From Glandiceps talaboti (taxonomy: Eukaryota; Hemichordata; Enteropneusta; Spengelidae): 37,500 nucleotides of DNA. Positions 1-11,666 of this stretch are shown here, in pieces (positions within the stretch are counted from its first letter, which is position 1; each line of letters starts with the position of its first letter). The stretch spans positions 11,341,440-11,378,939 of the forward strand of contig NC_135571.1 in NCBI RefSeq assembly GCF_964340395.1, written 5' to 3'. Under the pieces are notes generated by a model, which saw only the letters and a program-made list of their open reading frames with translations, made no database searches and had not been told where the DNA came from. The translations under genes were made by a program, and so were the position numbers.

Positions 1-1309
1 ATCACCGAAAATTGTAATGTTATGTGCCTTTAAGTTTAAGATTTCTGGTATGGATAAAATTACATTTCGAATGAATTATATATTACCGTTATCACTTCCG
101 AAAAAGTATATTAGCTGGGTGATTCCATATCCTGCAGTTACATCGACTGTGTCTTTAAGTAGTTTGAAAGGAAATCCCTGCCTACATTAGCAAAGATATT
201 TCGCTGAATTTATAAGTTTGTTTCACCTTTCTTTTTTCTGATATGTAGGGACGGAGGAAAACTTAAATAATAGAGAAGCAAAGTTAACTAAAACATTACA
301 ATATATACACGGCAGGTCGACACTCACTGTTGATGTGACTTTAAATCACTGCAATATAGTCACTAACATATCTCATAAAATGGCTAGCGCCCCCTCGAGG
401 CGAAAACACTAATCTTGTTTGGTCACATTTTCGGTGGACAATTTGATATACCTTCGTCATTTTTGTACATTTCTCTATTAATTATCGAAAAAAAAGACCT
501 TCAATTCTTCCTACCAAGTAGAGAAATTCAATGCAAGTAGTACAAAATGTACGACACTCTCCGTTTTTATATAGATACAAAGAAACTAACATGTACAGAT
601 TTGTCGAGTGTGTCTGAGTCAGTGTTCATTCCAAAGTCGTCAATTGTGGTCCAAAGATGTCTTGAACTGATCGTTCTGTCTTCAAAGTCACTGTCTGGTC
701 TTTATGACTCGCAGTATACGGCTTGATTCCAGGGGTTGATGTAGCAGCCTAGACGAAATAATAATGAACCCATTAGATTGAATTAACACCTACAACGATA
801 TCTGTTAATTTATAAGATATACGAATTATGAAACAGTCTCAACCGATCGCATAAACTCAGAAAATGGTTAACATAAAGTTTCGCCGTTGTGGTGGGCTAA
901 TAAAAGGGCGCCAACAACGTCAAATTCTCAGTAAGAAAGACTACGCAGTTCATCTCAGCTAGTTTCATTTTCGCCCATACCTTACAAAAGTTTATACAAA
1001 AGTTTGGCTTTAATCCAAAATAGTGACGATGATGTCACTTCAACTCGGTTCTCTATCCTAGAACTTGAACAGCAGAAACTTGGAAAGTGTTAGACTGACT
1101 GAGGCTAATTACTGTTTAGCGATTGCAACAGCGCCAACAACGACAGACATCGCATGTTAAGAAATTGATTGTGACATTTTTTACCCATGAGGTTTCAGCT
1201 CATTCTGATATCAGTTAGTATCATTTTCGCCATACCCTTACTATAAGTCTCAGTGTAAATGATTCATACAGCATGAGAAAGTAAGCAGTGCAAGATAAAA
1301 ATCAGAAGA
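1..1309. other. Non-coding flank
   Basis: AT-rich, with no convincing exon on either strand. Only the diverged 908/1131 duplication stands out. Confidence 0.6.
908..1241. repeat. Diverged direct repeat (908-985 and 1131-1241)
   Basis: GCGCCAACAACG followed some 40-70 nt later by a CAG(C/T)TAGT.TCATTTTCGCC(C)ATACC(C)TTA block occurs twice, about 225-250 bp apart. The intervening spacers differ in length and sequence, so it is an old duplication. Confidence 0.5.
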
Positions 1310-1905
1310 TACAATTGTTGCATGTATCTAGATCCATCTCTTGCAGAGGGTGATTTATGTACATTGTAATACAATTGTTGCATGTATCTATCTCTTGCAG
1401 AGGGTTGCATGTATCTATCTCTTGCAGAGGGTGATTTAGATACATTGTAATACAGTGTTGTATGTATCTGTCTCTTGCAGAGGGTTGCATGTATCTATCT
1501 CTTGTAGAGGGTGATTTAGATACATTGTAATACAATTGTTGCATGTGTCTGTCTCTCGCAGAGGGTGATTTAGATACATTGTAATACAGTGTTGCATGTG
1601 TCTATCTCTCGCAGAGGGTGATTTATATACATTGTAATACAGTGTTGCATGTATCTATCTCTCGCAGAGGGTGATTTATATACATTGTAATACAGTGTTG
1701 CATGTATCTATCTCTCGCAGAGGGTGATTTATATACATTGTAATACAGTGTTGCATGTATCTATCTCTTGCAGAGGGTGATTTATATACATTGTAATACA
1801 ATTGTTGAATGTATCTATTTCTTGCAGAAGGTGATTTATGTACATTGTGTCATTGTAATACTAGTATAATGGTTGCATGTGTCTGTCTCTTGTAGAGTTG
1901 GTTTA
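1310..1905. repeat. ~53-60-bp minisatellite
   Basis: About ten full units plus two inserted partial units (~26 bp, near 1400 and 1480). The unit carries TTGCATGTATCTATCTCT, then (T/C)GCAGAGGGTGATTTA, then ATACATTGTAATACA. Later units (1555-1770) are nearly identical with a ~53-bp period. The first and last copies are more diverged, as expected for unequal exchange in the array centre. A minus-strand frame reads through part of it but is repeat translation. Confidence 0.9.
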
Positions 1906-3318
1906 TCTATTGTCATACAATAATTGCATGTGTCTGCACGCATTGTAAATCATGATACATGTTTTTGTTTTGTTTGTCCGAATTATGACAGACACGAATA
2001 CTATCTTTCATGTATTCGTTGTTTAGTAAACAACACTCTACAAGGGAGAGACACGCAGTGATAATACAATGTACATGTATATGAATATGTAAGAGGCAGA
2101 CTCAAACAACAACTGTATCCGTTCTGACTTTTGTTCATACACAGATTACTTTCCTCTGCTGTACCTACCTTTGCTATCTGTTGACACTCTCATTATTTCA
2201 AAACCCTTTCCTCTCATCACATCTATGCATTCCGAAAGTTCTTCTAATTCCTACGGATGAGAAAGAATTCATTTGATAAGTGAACTCAAAACGTCTGACC
2301 ACCCAACCATAATGCCGTTGAGATTGAAGCGTACTTGATTGGAAGTATTACCTTCCTGGGATGAAATACATGACGTCATCGTCGACCTTCTACAGCCATA
2401 GATATCTGATTAGTTCCAAACAAGTGCACTGGACAAGAAAGATAAGGAATACTACTATTCTAATTACAAATAGATAATCAGACGGTGACGTTTTTAATTA
2501 GCTCTTTCGAGTTGAACAGTAAAGATGACGTAATGACATTGTGCAATGAACAACATTGTACATTCATAATATATCATTAGGGCAACTCCTTTTTCCCTTA
2601 TGTTTCTCATATCCCAACCGACCTATATTTATTTGACTCTTCAAAGTGTTATTTGAAAAATCGACGCCCTCTACGACCAGATCAGAAAACATATAATCAC
2701 TAATGGACGAAAATGATAAATTATATCGCCACAATTTCGGAGCATTTATGAACAGAATTGTGCAGAGTTTTCTTCTGACTTATTTGTTATTGCTAAGTTA
2801 CAAAAACTGTTAAAACATGGTAATAGATTAAAAGAATCGATTAAAAGAATCACAAACATGCACCCACATGCCATTATTTTTAACAATGGGAATAATGACA
2901 ATGAAAATGGTCGCCCTTATTTTATTCTATGGCTTACGTCCTTCATGAAAATTTAATCTAAATATACACCGAGTCGAATGGATTCCATTGGATTGCAAGA
3001 AAGATAAAGTATGATTGGAATTTGAGCGAAAGTGGCACAGGCTGAATTTATTGTGCAATTTTGGATCGCTCAAAACTGGTTATTACGATCGATCGGATCT
3101 AGCTCCAAATGTTTAAGAGTGTGTAAGGATAACACACAGCGCAGCTCTTGACCGTCAGCAAATGCAGAGACAACATAAAACAACTGGACGGGATAGATCA
3201 ACTATTCCGAAATACCTGATTTGAATTCTGCCAACAGTAAGTGGTGGTTAATATGTAATTATGTACTAGAATACAACGTGCAATGCATCTTTTCATTTAC
3301 AGCAAGAATCGTGTCCCG
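1906..3318. other. Non-coding stretch
   Basis: No frame, RNA gene or array seen. A pyrimidine-rich tract ending TTTTCATTTACAG near 3302 resembles a 3' splice site, but no convincing exon follows. Confidence 0.5.
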
Positions 3319-3352
3319 TTGAGGGCAGCGCAGTAAAGCGCCCTCAGAGGGA

Positions 3353-3894
3353 GTGTTTAGTCGAGGTAACTTTATTGTAAACTTTGACCCAGTTCAATTC
3401 TCTTCTACCAGTCGAGTTAACCTGCTATCGTTGGCAGCCCGCCTGGTACTGTATTTCGCCTATGTCATCAAGTGTGAGCAGTCAGCCAGACTATGTCTAC
3501 TCTATCACCTTTTACAAGAAGTAGAAGAAGTAGAAGTCATCGGCGTGTCAACACAGTGAACTTGTTACTTATTTTCAGCACTATAGTTTACTTGTTTGTC
3601 GTCACCACTATGCTTAGCGTCGCAGCCAAAACATCCGGAACCAGACCTCGCGGTAGACAGAGAAAAACACAGACAGCCTCCGACAACAACTTCGATTTGG
3701 AAGATTCAACAATTCCAAGCAGCCTCGCTACAGAAATGTTATCTGGGTTTAGAGCCCTGAAAACTAAGGCCAAGACTTTACGAAATGAAATTTACCAAGG
3801 CGGGAACTCTTCACATGCAGTGATCGGTCACTGGGTAATGGTACAAACCTGCAAGGTTTTGGCGCCACTCCCAATACAAACATTGCCCAGCTGA
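3353..3894 (+). pseudogene. Unidentified overlapping ORFs, possible decayed mobile element
   Basis: Two overlapping frames (3353-3559 and 3493-3894) lie in a patch with higher G+C than its surroundings. The second has a hydrophobic stretch (LLLIFSTIVYLFVV), then a basic part (RPRGRQRKTQ) and an acidic/helical part (ALKTKAKTLRNEI). After its stop, a different frame continues with protein-like composition to about 3920. Just upstream (3319-3345) is a GC-rich hairpin, GAGGGC-(AGC...AAGC)-GCCCTC. This mixture suggests a degraded retroelement leader or ORF1, but I cannot place it in a family. It may be a non-functional host sequence. Confidence 0.25.
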
Positions 3895-4201
3895 GACAAA
3901 TGGCTGCTGATGACGTCTGACTCAACATGACCTACAAGATCTAGACCCAACATCAGTATGCTCATGATTTTCTAAAACCATCTCAGGATCCAGGAGTAAA
4001 CTCTAAATCGGGTAAGTCACAACGTTTTCAAACAAGAAAGTATAAAACTACCATGATATCAGTCTCCTGCCACACATGTCAGCACAACCACGCCCCCACG
4101 CGGCAGGCAAAAAACTAAATGTAATAAGTCAGCTTGTGTATACTCTATATTATTTTCGTCACATGTCACTGTCACATGACAAAATGTTGTTGCATCTTAA
4201 G

Positions 4202-4549
4202 GCCAAAAAAGAGAAAGAATTGTTTCTGGCTTAGACCACAAAGAGAACCTAGTTTCTAGTCATCGCACTCATCACTTATAATACCCTTGCGTCGGTCTTT
4301 TTTTTCGTGTTTGTCCAGCCCATGCAGTCTGTAGATCCGGGGGTACACACAACAATAACCGCAGAGCCGATCATGAACAGGCAAATGACATCTGCCCTAC
4401 ATACACACTTGCTCTAAAGTAATAAATAAAAAGAACAGTAACTGCCATAAATAGTAGATTGAGTGACAGGTTTGTTGAGAATAAAACAATCGCGTCCTCG
4501 TACCATTTTAGACAAAATGTCCTGACCAGAAACAATTCTCTTTTTTGGC
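4202..4549. repeat. Imperfect inverted repeat (arms 4202-4229 and 4526-4549)
   Basis: GCCAAAAAAGAG...AATTGTTTCTGG at 4202-4229 recurs inverted at 4526-4549, identical apart from a 4-nt indel, enclosing about 300 bp. This could be the ends of a small non-autonomous DNA element or a local inverted duplication. No target-site duplication is evident. Confidence 0.5.
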
Positions 4550-5720
4550 TCAATAAGGTCGCACCTTTAGTCAGATGAGGTAATGACCATTTACCTTAAT
4601 CTGTCATTCATACCTCTACCGTGACAACAAACTATAAAATACAGTTACGTTACATTTGCCAATGTGGGTGACATTGCGGGACCGTATACTGGCAATATGG
4701 TCTCACTTTATCGGTATCGGCGTGTAAACGCATTACTTTATAAAATAATTTTGTACGGCTTGCAAAGATGTGCACATTTATTTCATTGCTGACAGTGATG
4801 TTCAACTTTCCAGCAGTACAATTATTAGCTATTTTATTTTTCGGAATGGTTTTGTTGGAAAACTGAATGGAATCCAGTTAATAAAGAACATATGAAGCAC
4901 ACAAATATACACAAATTATATTGTAAAAAACAAGAATCCGACTTCGAGACATCAAACATGTTACAGCGCATTACGCTGACGACGTGTACAACAATATCCA
5001 CGGGGCAAATGTGGTGGAACAACGGCAACGTGTCAAGCTGTCAGGAAATAAAGTCCCCGTCGTTTCAACGAAACTATTAAGATGTGAAGTACGCGGGAAA
5101 ACGATGTTCTTAAGCGCGTCTATCAAATTAAAGACGAATTATTCGGGCAATGTATTTAACGATCAACATGTTCACTAAGTATGGTGAACACTCCTTAACT
5201 CAAAAGTCTTGAATTAGGAAAACGATTGCTATTCAAGAGGAAACACTACTCAAACACATACACGGCTTTTAAATCATTTATCGTTTGTTTGACGCCGGAT
5301 GAGAGTCGGTTGTTAAAGGGAAGCTAACAGGACGCGAGATATTTTCCACATAATATTGAATCTTGAGTGATGCATTTTCTGAGAGTGGGAGTATGTAAAG
5401 AATACTTCTCATATTGAGTTGTTTTATTACAAGATCAAGAGACAGAGAGTCGCATCAGAACTAAACACTGTCAGTACTTTTCCTATAAACAGTGTTCTTC
5501 CTACGATGTTTCGGATGTTCTTTTTATCCGATAATGTGTCGTACGTTTGACTGACTGCCATGATGTGATGAGAGAGGTATACGGACTCCTGATCATTCAG
5601 AGCGACGAATCTACAAAAGTAGCATGCACTTTCATATGATAACTCTAAAATTGTAAATGTCTTTTAAGCCAGGTTAATTGTACTTCTGAAGGCGGCAGAA
5701 CGTTAATGTTTATTCAATAT
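4550..5720. other. Non-coding stretch
   Basis: Short frames of about 60 codons on both strands (4834-5178) overlap each other and have no protein-like composition. Confidence 0.5.
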
Positions 5721-5744
5721 TGTATGTATGTATGTATGTATGTA

Positions 5745-5776
<32 letters not shown>

Positions 5777-5843
5777 TGTGTGTATGTATGTATGTATGTA
5801 TGTATGTATGTATGTATGTATGTATGTATGTATGTATGTATGT
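5721..5843. repeat. (TGTA)n / (TG)n microsatellite
   Basis: Tetranucleotide TGTA array interrupted by a TG stretch, ending in TGTCTCTGAC. Confidence 0.97.
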
Positions 5844-5949
5844 CTCTGACCAACTGACTGACTGAGTAATTAACTAATGCAGTGACAAGTGAAGTATAAT
5901 CATTTGGGAATATATAATTGATTACATTATTATTCATTTGATTGGTTGA

Positions 5950-6013
5950 TTGACTGACTGACTGACTGACTGACTGACTGACTGACTGACTGGATGGCTG
6001 GCTGGCTGGCAGG
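5950..6013. repeat. (GACT)n then (TGGC)n microsatellite
   Basis: About ten GACT units followed by a short GGCTGGCTGGC run. Confidence 0.97.
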
Positions 6014-8330
6014 ATGATTGATTGATTAAGTGACTGGTTAAGTGATTGTATTTGTTGTTTTGTCATTGATAGATCAGCATATTAAAGAGACAAAGTACAT
6101 CGTTGGTTGATAATTGATAAATGCTTAATTTGTCAGTCGATTCATAAATTGTTACTAATCGATATATTGATTGATTTAGTGAGAGGTGCATATTTATCGA
6201 TTAAAAATGAAATATTAGCGTTTGTGTTATTTCTGGTAAAAATGAATTTGACATATAAAAGTTGTGTTATTCTTCTTTAAAGAATGATTTTGTTGATTCG
6301 GATTAATAACAAAAATGGTCTCTACTGTTTTATGATTCAAGTGGGCCCTCAGCATCTTTGCCTTCTTCCCCTCGAGGCCTTACCGAACGATTGTAATTTC
6401 ACACGTACGCTGTAGGTGACACAGGGGAAAGATAACAGCAATGTGTGTTTTCAAGTTGAATTGGTTTAATCTCGTTTTTGCCAAAATTACATTTTTGTCA
6501 CTTGATCCTTTCTATTTGGGGTCAAACTAGGGTTAGAAGTTGTCGATGATCGAAGCAGTGCTCCACGTTCTTACTTCTTGTGTAATCACTTGATGGCAAT
6601 AAAGAATTATTTAAAACCGTGGTTGATTTTCTAAAAGTGACAGGCGGAGTGTCAGAGTTGTTAAAGCCATACACAATGCCAAGACCTATAAAAGATCATT
6701 TTTATCAGGAAACGTTTGACAAAGGCATACACTAAAAATACACGATTACTGCCCTCCTCTAATAAAATAACGCGATCTATCTAGCCTCAAACTGTTCGCC
6801 GCCAAAATATTACAACATAGTTTATACCCTTAGTGAAATATGGGACAAATTATCACTTTTGACGAGAGTAATAGGATTTAACGCACCAATCAATTTACGT
6901 CAATATTTACAACTATTATGCAAACTTTGCAACGAAGAAGAATATGGGAATGAAATATTGTACTATGGTAGGAAAAAAATCGCGGTTATCGAATTTAATT
7001 GTTGAGCAAGGCATTCAAATGGTTTGGTCACGTTGTTGTTCAAATGAACATGTCAGTATTTTCATTATATAAACAGTATTTAACGGTTTTGTCTGTACAA
7101 TACTAGTATAAACTATAACATTTTATTACAGCCGATTTAAATAAGATATCTACAGAAAACAAAAATATTTCGCCTAAATTTTGCTAACAAGCGCATCATC
7201 ATTATTGAACAGTATACGGTCTGTGCTTATGTAATATCCGCACTATCAGCTTGACATTTGGGCATAACTTAAAAATTGATGGCGTGATTATTTCTGCCAC
7301 AAAATTGCTTGAGAGCTCTCGACGATATCTAAAATTGTGCGCGTGTCTTGTTTCTAGAGTTAGATGCCATGCTCCAGTCAAACAAGCCGAATTCGTAGTA
7401 TAAATTGAAATATATACGACGGAAATGAAATTGGTATGTCTGCATGCGTTTCAAGACTGTAAACTACTTGTCGTTTATTAACGGTCTTCCCGCCAATGAA
7501 GAAGCCAATTCATGGATTGATGGAGCATGATTGAACGTTGCTTCATCTTAATGTCACTTGAATACAGCAAGCCTGTAGAATACAGAAAACAAGATGTCAA
7601 TTGAAATGGTCTATATCATGGTTGAACAGCAGTTTCTGATTCGTTGGCATTTAACTGTAGCTTGGCAACTTGTTCCTGACTAGCTATTTACACTCTTCTA
7701 TGAATACTCTTTCAGCAATTTCTTTGAACTCCAACTAACAGGTCATTGAAATTCGTTTTGTTCACGAAAAACAAAAGCTTTGATATAATGATGCCATATA
7801 AGAGAGTGTGTTGACAATTTTAGACGGAAAAAGTGCATCCCTATTAAAAAAATAATCACCAGAACCGTCGTATGAAAAATGACTTCTGAGTACTCGAGAT
7901 TATTCGAGTGTTTCTTCAAGTGTTTGGATTAGCATCATTGTTATAATAGGGAAATTGAATACAGTCAGATAACTACTTTAGTATGGGGAATAACAGAACG
8001 TTGACAAATATAGTGTATGAAGGTGTATAACCATCAACTTAAACCGTGTACCTCAATTTAAAACCTTTCCAACAAAATGCCTTCTTTGGTTCTTTGAATA
8101 CGATATATTATTGTCAACCTATACAATATAAAACAGAACTCCTAGAAAATGATGGTAGGTATTCCATAAAAGTGCACCTGACTGACCATAAGATACATGA
8201 CGTAACCATTACATTACTATGTATTATAATGAAACTATATGCCAAAACTGAAATTCCTGGGTTAAATGAAAAATGTTTCAGAAATATGTACATAATAGCG
8301 AGACTGTTTATTGAACTGTGGGGATTCCAA
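6014..8330. other. Non-coding stretch with one doubtful frame
   Basis: A 96-codon plus-strand frame (8046-8336) begins with GTG and has no splice or promoter support and no recognisable motif. I treat it as chance. A low-complexity ATTGATTGATT patch near 6015 decays from the GACT array. Confidence 0.5.
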
Positions 8331-8481
8331 GAATAGTTGCCCAGTTTCGATTCCGTTCGACTATCTATCAACGTCAAATACGTACATACCGAGACCATTT
8401 ATTTAACCGGGGGGGGGGGGGGGGGTTGGGTGCCTAGAATAGTGTCCAGTTTCGATTCCGTTCGGCTATATATCAACGTCA
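8331..8481. repeat. ~45-bp direct repeat flanking a G17 tract
   Basis: The sequence around CCAGTTTCGATTCCGTTCG at 8331-8376 recurs at 8437-8481 with a few changes. Between the copies lies an uninterrupted run of 17 G at 8409-8425. Confidence 0.9.
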
Positions 8482-9881
8482 TGTCCGATGTATGGTGATA
8501 CTTGACCTTGCACCACGGGGCTCTACTTCTTAAGCCGATGAGTTAATCTATATGCATCGCAACACCGGAAAACTAAAATTACCTTAAACTCTTGACTTCC
8601 CCTTTAACCTCTAACCTTACAGCAAATTGATATAACACGTTCTGTTTGCAATAGGACAGTTCAGTTTACTAATAATAGCGATTCTAGGATTGGGTGTTCT
8701 AGACGAATAGTTATTTTAACTTGAAGACACAAAATCAACCGAAAGCAAAACCTTTCCATAGGATTCAACAGCGAGAACAAGTACAGGCTTTTAAACTCAG
8801 AAAATAGACACTGCATATTGCTTTGCATTTGGTTTTAGTAGAAAAACTATCTGCTTTAAGTTTAGGAATATATTGTAGTTTATTATCCGAATGGTCATAT
8901 CTGAAAAAAAGACTTCATAACGATGTTGAATTTAGTATAATTCGGAGCATAGAATGCTTTCTAGTTAGACGATTTATAATGAAGGGAATAAGCACTCAGG
9001 AGTCACGAATAGTCACTACAGTGTAATTATGACTACTTGATGTTCCCTGTTGATTTGCATATGTAGCCAATCACGCTTATGACAAGTGCTGGCAGGCTAT
9101 GATATATAATATGGTTATGGACATATAGTCCGGCTGTTGCTGTTCAAATTCCACAGGAGAATGATTGGAAATCATTTGTGTAGCCGTAGAGGTCAATAGC
9201 ACTGTGTAACCTTTAGGGAATTTACTATTGTGACTTGTAATATAGTAGTTTATGATGTCAGCCTCTTATTCTAATAAAATTACTGTATATCATTTGGACA
9301 ATTCCCTGTAGAGTTAATTTTATCTTTTCAATCATGTAGAATTTAATATGATAACAGTTTACTGAATCCTATGACACTCAACACTGTTACTAATGTGATT
9401 TATATTGTATGCCAAGTGAACAAGAGCATTATTTCAAAGCGATAGAAAATCGGTAAACATGTTTTACAATTGATGGTTATCTTACTAAGGGTCGTCAAGT
9501 AGATGAAGATATGACTGAAAGGAAGGAAGCGTTATCTGGACTTTCTTAGCAAACGCTAACCTTTTTTTTTCAGTGTACGAGTAACCCAGAAGTGAACCTA
9601 TTATGAAAAGAGACTGCATTATCATTTTATCGTGAAATAAACTAATTATTATATGAATGTTTGCAAACGCCAAACTATATTTCTAAATGTCTCCCTACAA
9701 TTGACAATATTCTATTGTTGATGGTGAGTTTGATTGACACTATGTTAAGGTACATTGGTAATGCACTGAAGCATCTTTATGTCATAAAATAATTAGTTGA
9801 CTTCCATGAATGTTTGAACACATTTCTTCAGCTCTTAACAGCCTGCATTGATGACCAGTTCGTTTCATGAATGATTACAAA
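8482..9881. other. Non-coding stretch
   Basis: Only short frames (8823-9026, 9485-9673) without motif or splice support. Part of the DNA before 9882 could be older LINE sequence, but it is not recognisable. Confidence 0.5.
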
Positions 9882-10146
9882 ATTGTAATGTTAACATATA
9901 AAGCTCTTCATGGGTTAACTCAGGATCCTGTGTACATTTGTGATCTTCTCCAGCCATACACACCAAGTGACGCTCGACCTGCTACAAGTCGAATCTGCTA
10001 ACCACAAATAATTAGACAAATCGCCTATATGTCGTTCATTCTCATGTGTCGCCCCCAAACTATGGAACTCTTTGCCACGTGACATTCATCAAGCCTCCAG
10101 CCTGTGGTGTGCTTTAAAACCTCAGCTCTGGAACTCGGCGCTATAG
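9882..10146 (+). pseudogene. 3' end of a LINE (non-LTR retrotransposon) reverse transcriptase, frameshifted
   Basis: Frame 1 (9882-9998) reads YKALHGL then YICDLLQPYTPS and stops at TAA 9999-10001. A +1 frame (from about 10030) reads VAPKLWNSLPRDI then QASSLWCALK and ends at TAG 10144-10146. Together they give the conserved C-terminal tail of CR1/L2/Jockey-type pol proteins (K-A-L-H-G-L ... P-Y-x-P-S-R ... A-P-x-L-W-N-S-L-P-x-x-I-R-x-A-S-S-L-x-x-F-K). The fragment is 5' truncated, with a frameshift and an internal stop, so it is dead. The GGCGCTATAGAAATTTAATTG just after the tail is the style of a LINE 3' end. I cannot assign the clade. Confidence 0.8.
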
Positions 10147-10240
10147 AAATTTAATTGAGTGCTTGATTAACTGAAAGAGACCATTTGGTCGAAATTAAGG
10201 TTTTGAAGAAGTATAATAGGAAAACACTTTAAAAAAAATC
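10147..10240 (+). mobile_element. Probable LINE 3' UTR remnant
   Basis: AT-rich tail following the truncated reverse transcriptase stop, ending in an A-rich stretch near 10230. No clear target-site duplication was found, and the boundary is approximate. Confidence 0.35.
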
Positions 10241-11582
10241 TAAATAGGATACAGGAATATACGAAATACCCACGGAATACTTCGGATAGTGCTTTTACAG
10301 TAGAGATTGCATATTCGAGAAATGAATATAACAATTACGAAACCTATTATAAAGTCTCCTTTAGAAATTGAAGTCAGATGGGAAGAGATCAATCAAAAGT
10401 AAGAAACACTAAATCATTTTCTTAAAACGTAAGAAAAGAAAACATTTATCATATTCTACACGTCCCAGAAGAAAAGGTATGTTATAAGTGTACAAATAGC
10501 AATCTCTTTATGTGAGATCTAACGACATTCTTGAGACCATTTCATTCAAATTTCCACATAATGTTTGAAACTACAACCGAAAACAGATATATCATCTAGT
10601 TAATTCGCTGAAGTTAAATGACCCAGATATCTCTGAATATTTATTGCTCATGCAAACAGGTCTACAGAGACACTAGTGCATTCAATTTCTGTTAAATTGT
10701 ACATACTATATTTCATTTTTTGAAATTGACTCTTGCTTCTCTGCATCTAAAACCAATTATTTTTATGTGTATGTTTGCTTTTATTGGGACCCCATGTTCA
10801 AAAGTTCCCCAGGACGTTATAACTGATACGATATTCGGGTCATTCATAATAATTCTGTACAAAGTTGCTTTGTGAAACTCAAACAGCATAACACTTTAGA
10901 ATGGGTTTAATTGCAAATCAAGTATTGGAATGTCAGTTGGGAAAATAGTTAGGGTCTTTATAGGTGTTATCAAATTTGTTAGATATGCTTGTTGTAATAC
11001 TATTGTTGTTTAGACATTTGACGAATGACTCACCTTAGGCACAGTAGATTAGTCAGATTATGGAAATATATTTACTCTTTCGAAGCTTCGTGTCGGTAAT
11101 TCACAAAGCATATTACCTTACTTTATGGGAACAAAACTCAAACTATGGGTACTAAACTGTAAACCGTGTGTGCTTTGTTTACCAGGCATAAAATTTCACA
11201 TTTGCGTGTGGGTTCAAATTCCCTTTCATCAAAATAATAATATATTATGTTCTATCAATAATTCTCAGATAATCGAGAAGTCGAAAATTGCCAGGAAACA
11301 CCAACTTTCTCTATTATTCTGTCAATGGAACACCATTGCATGATGGGTCTTAGAAGACGTGAATATTCATTAGATTAACACTGAATATTCATGACTTGGA
11401 AAAGCTTATTTCCTTCAAATAATTGAATATTCCGTGTACATCTCTTAAATATTTGGTGTTTCTTAGGAACAAGGCGAAAATTATGGGAAACCATGAAATG
11501 GCTCTCCAGAACCCAAAGCTTATGAAAATACCTGTAGTTACTTTCAGTATTTTAGTCAGAAGTCTTTGTCTTATATATAGTA
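10241..11582. other. Region downstream of the peptide gene
   Basis: AT-rich, with no recognisable gene. Frames at 11125-11343 and 11423-11629 (plus) are short and lack support. Confidence 0.5.
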
Positions 11583-11610
11583 TTTATTTACATATGCAGT
11601 TTCGTTTATT
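11583..11610 (-). terminator. Candidate polyadenylation signals
   Basis: Two AATAAA hexamers on the minus strand, at 11605-11610 and 11583-11588, lie 57 and about 79 nt beyond the TAA stop of the repeat exon. They imply a short 3' UTR. Which one is used cannot be told from the sequence. Confidence 0.6.
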
Positions 11611-11666
11611 TTTCGCTTCATCGTTTTAATATATCTTTATCAGCTCAACTTACTCAGTGGAACTGT

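Noticed and set aside
8046-8336. 96-codon plus-strand frame ending in the 45-bp repeat
   Set aside because: GTG start, no homologue recognised, no splice or promoter signals.
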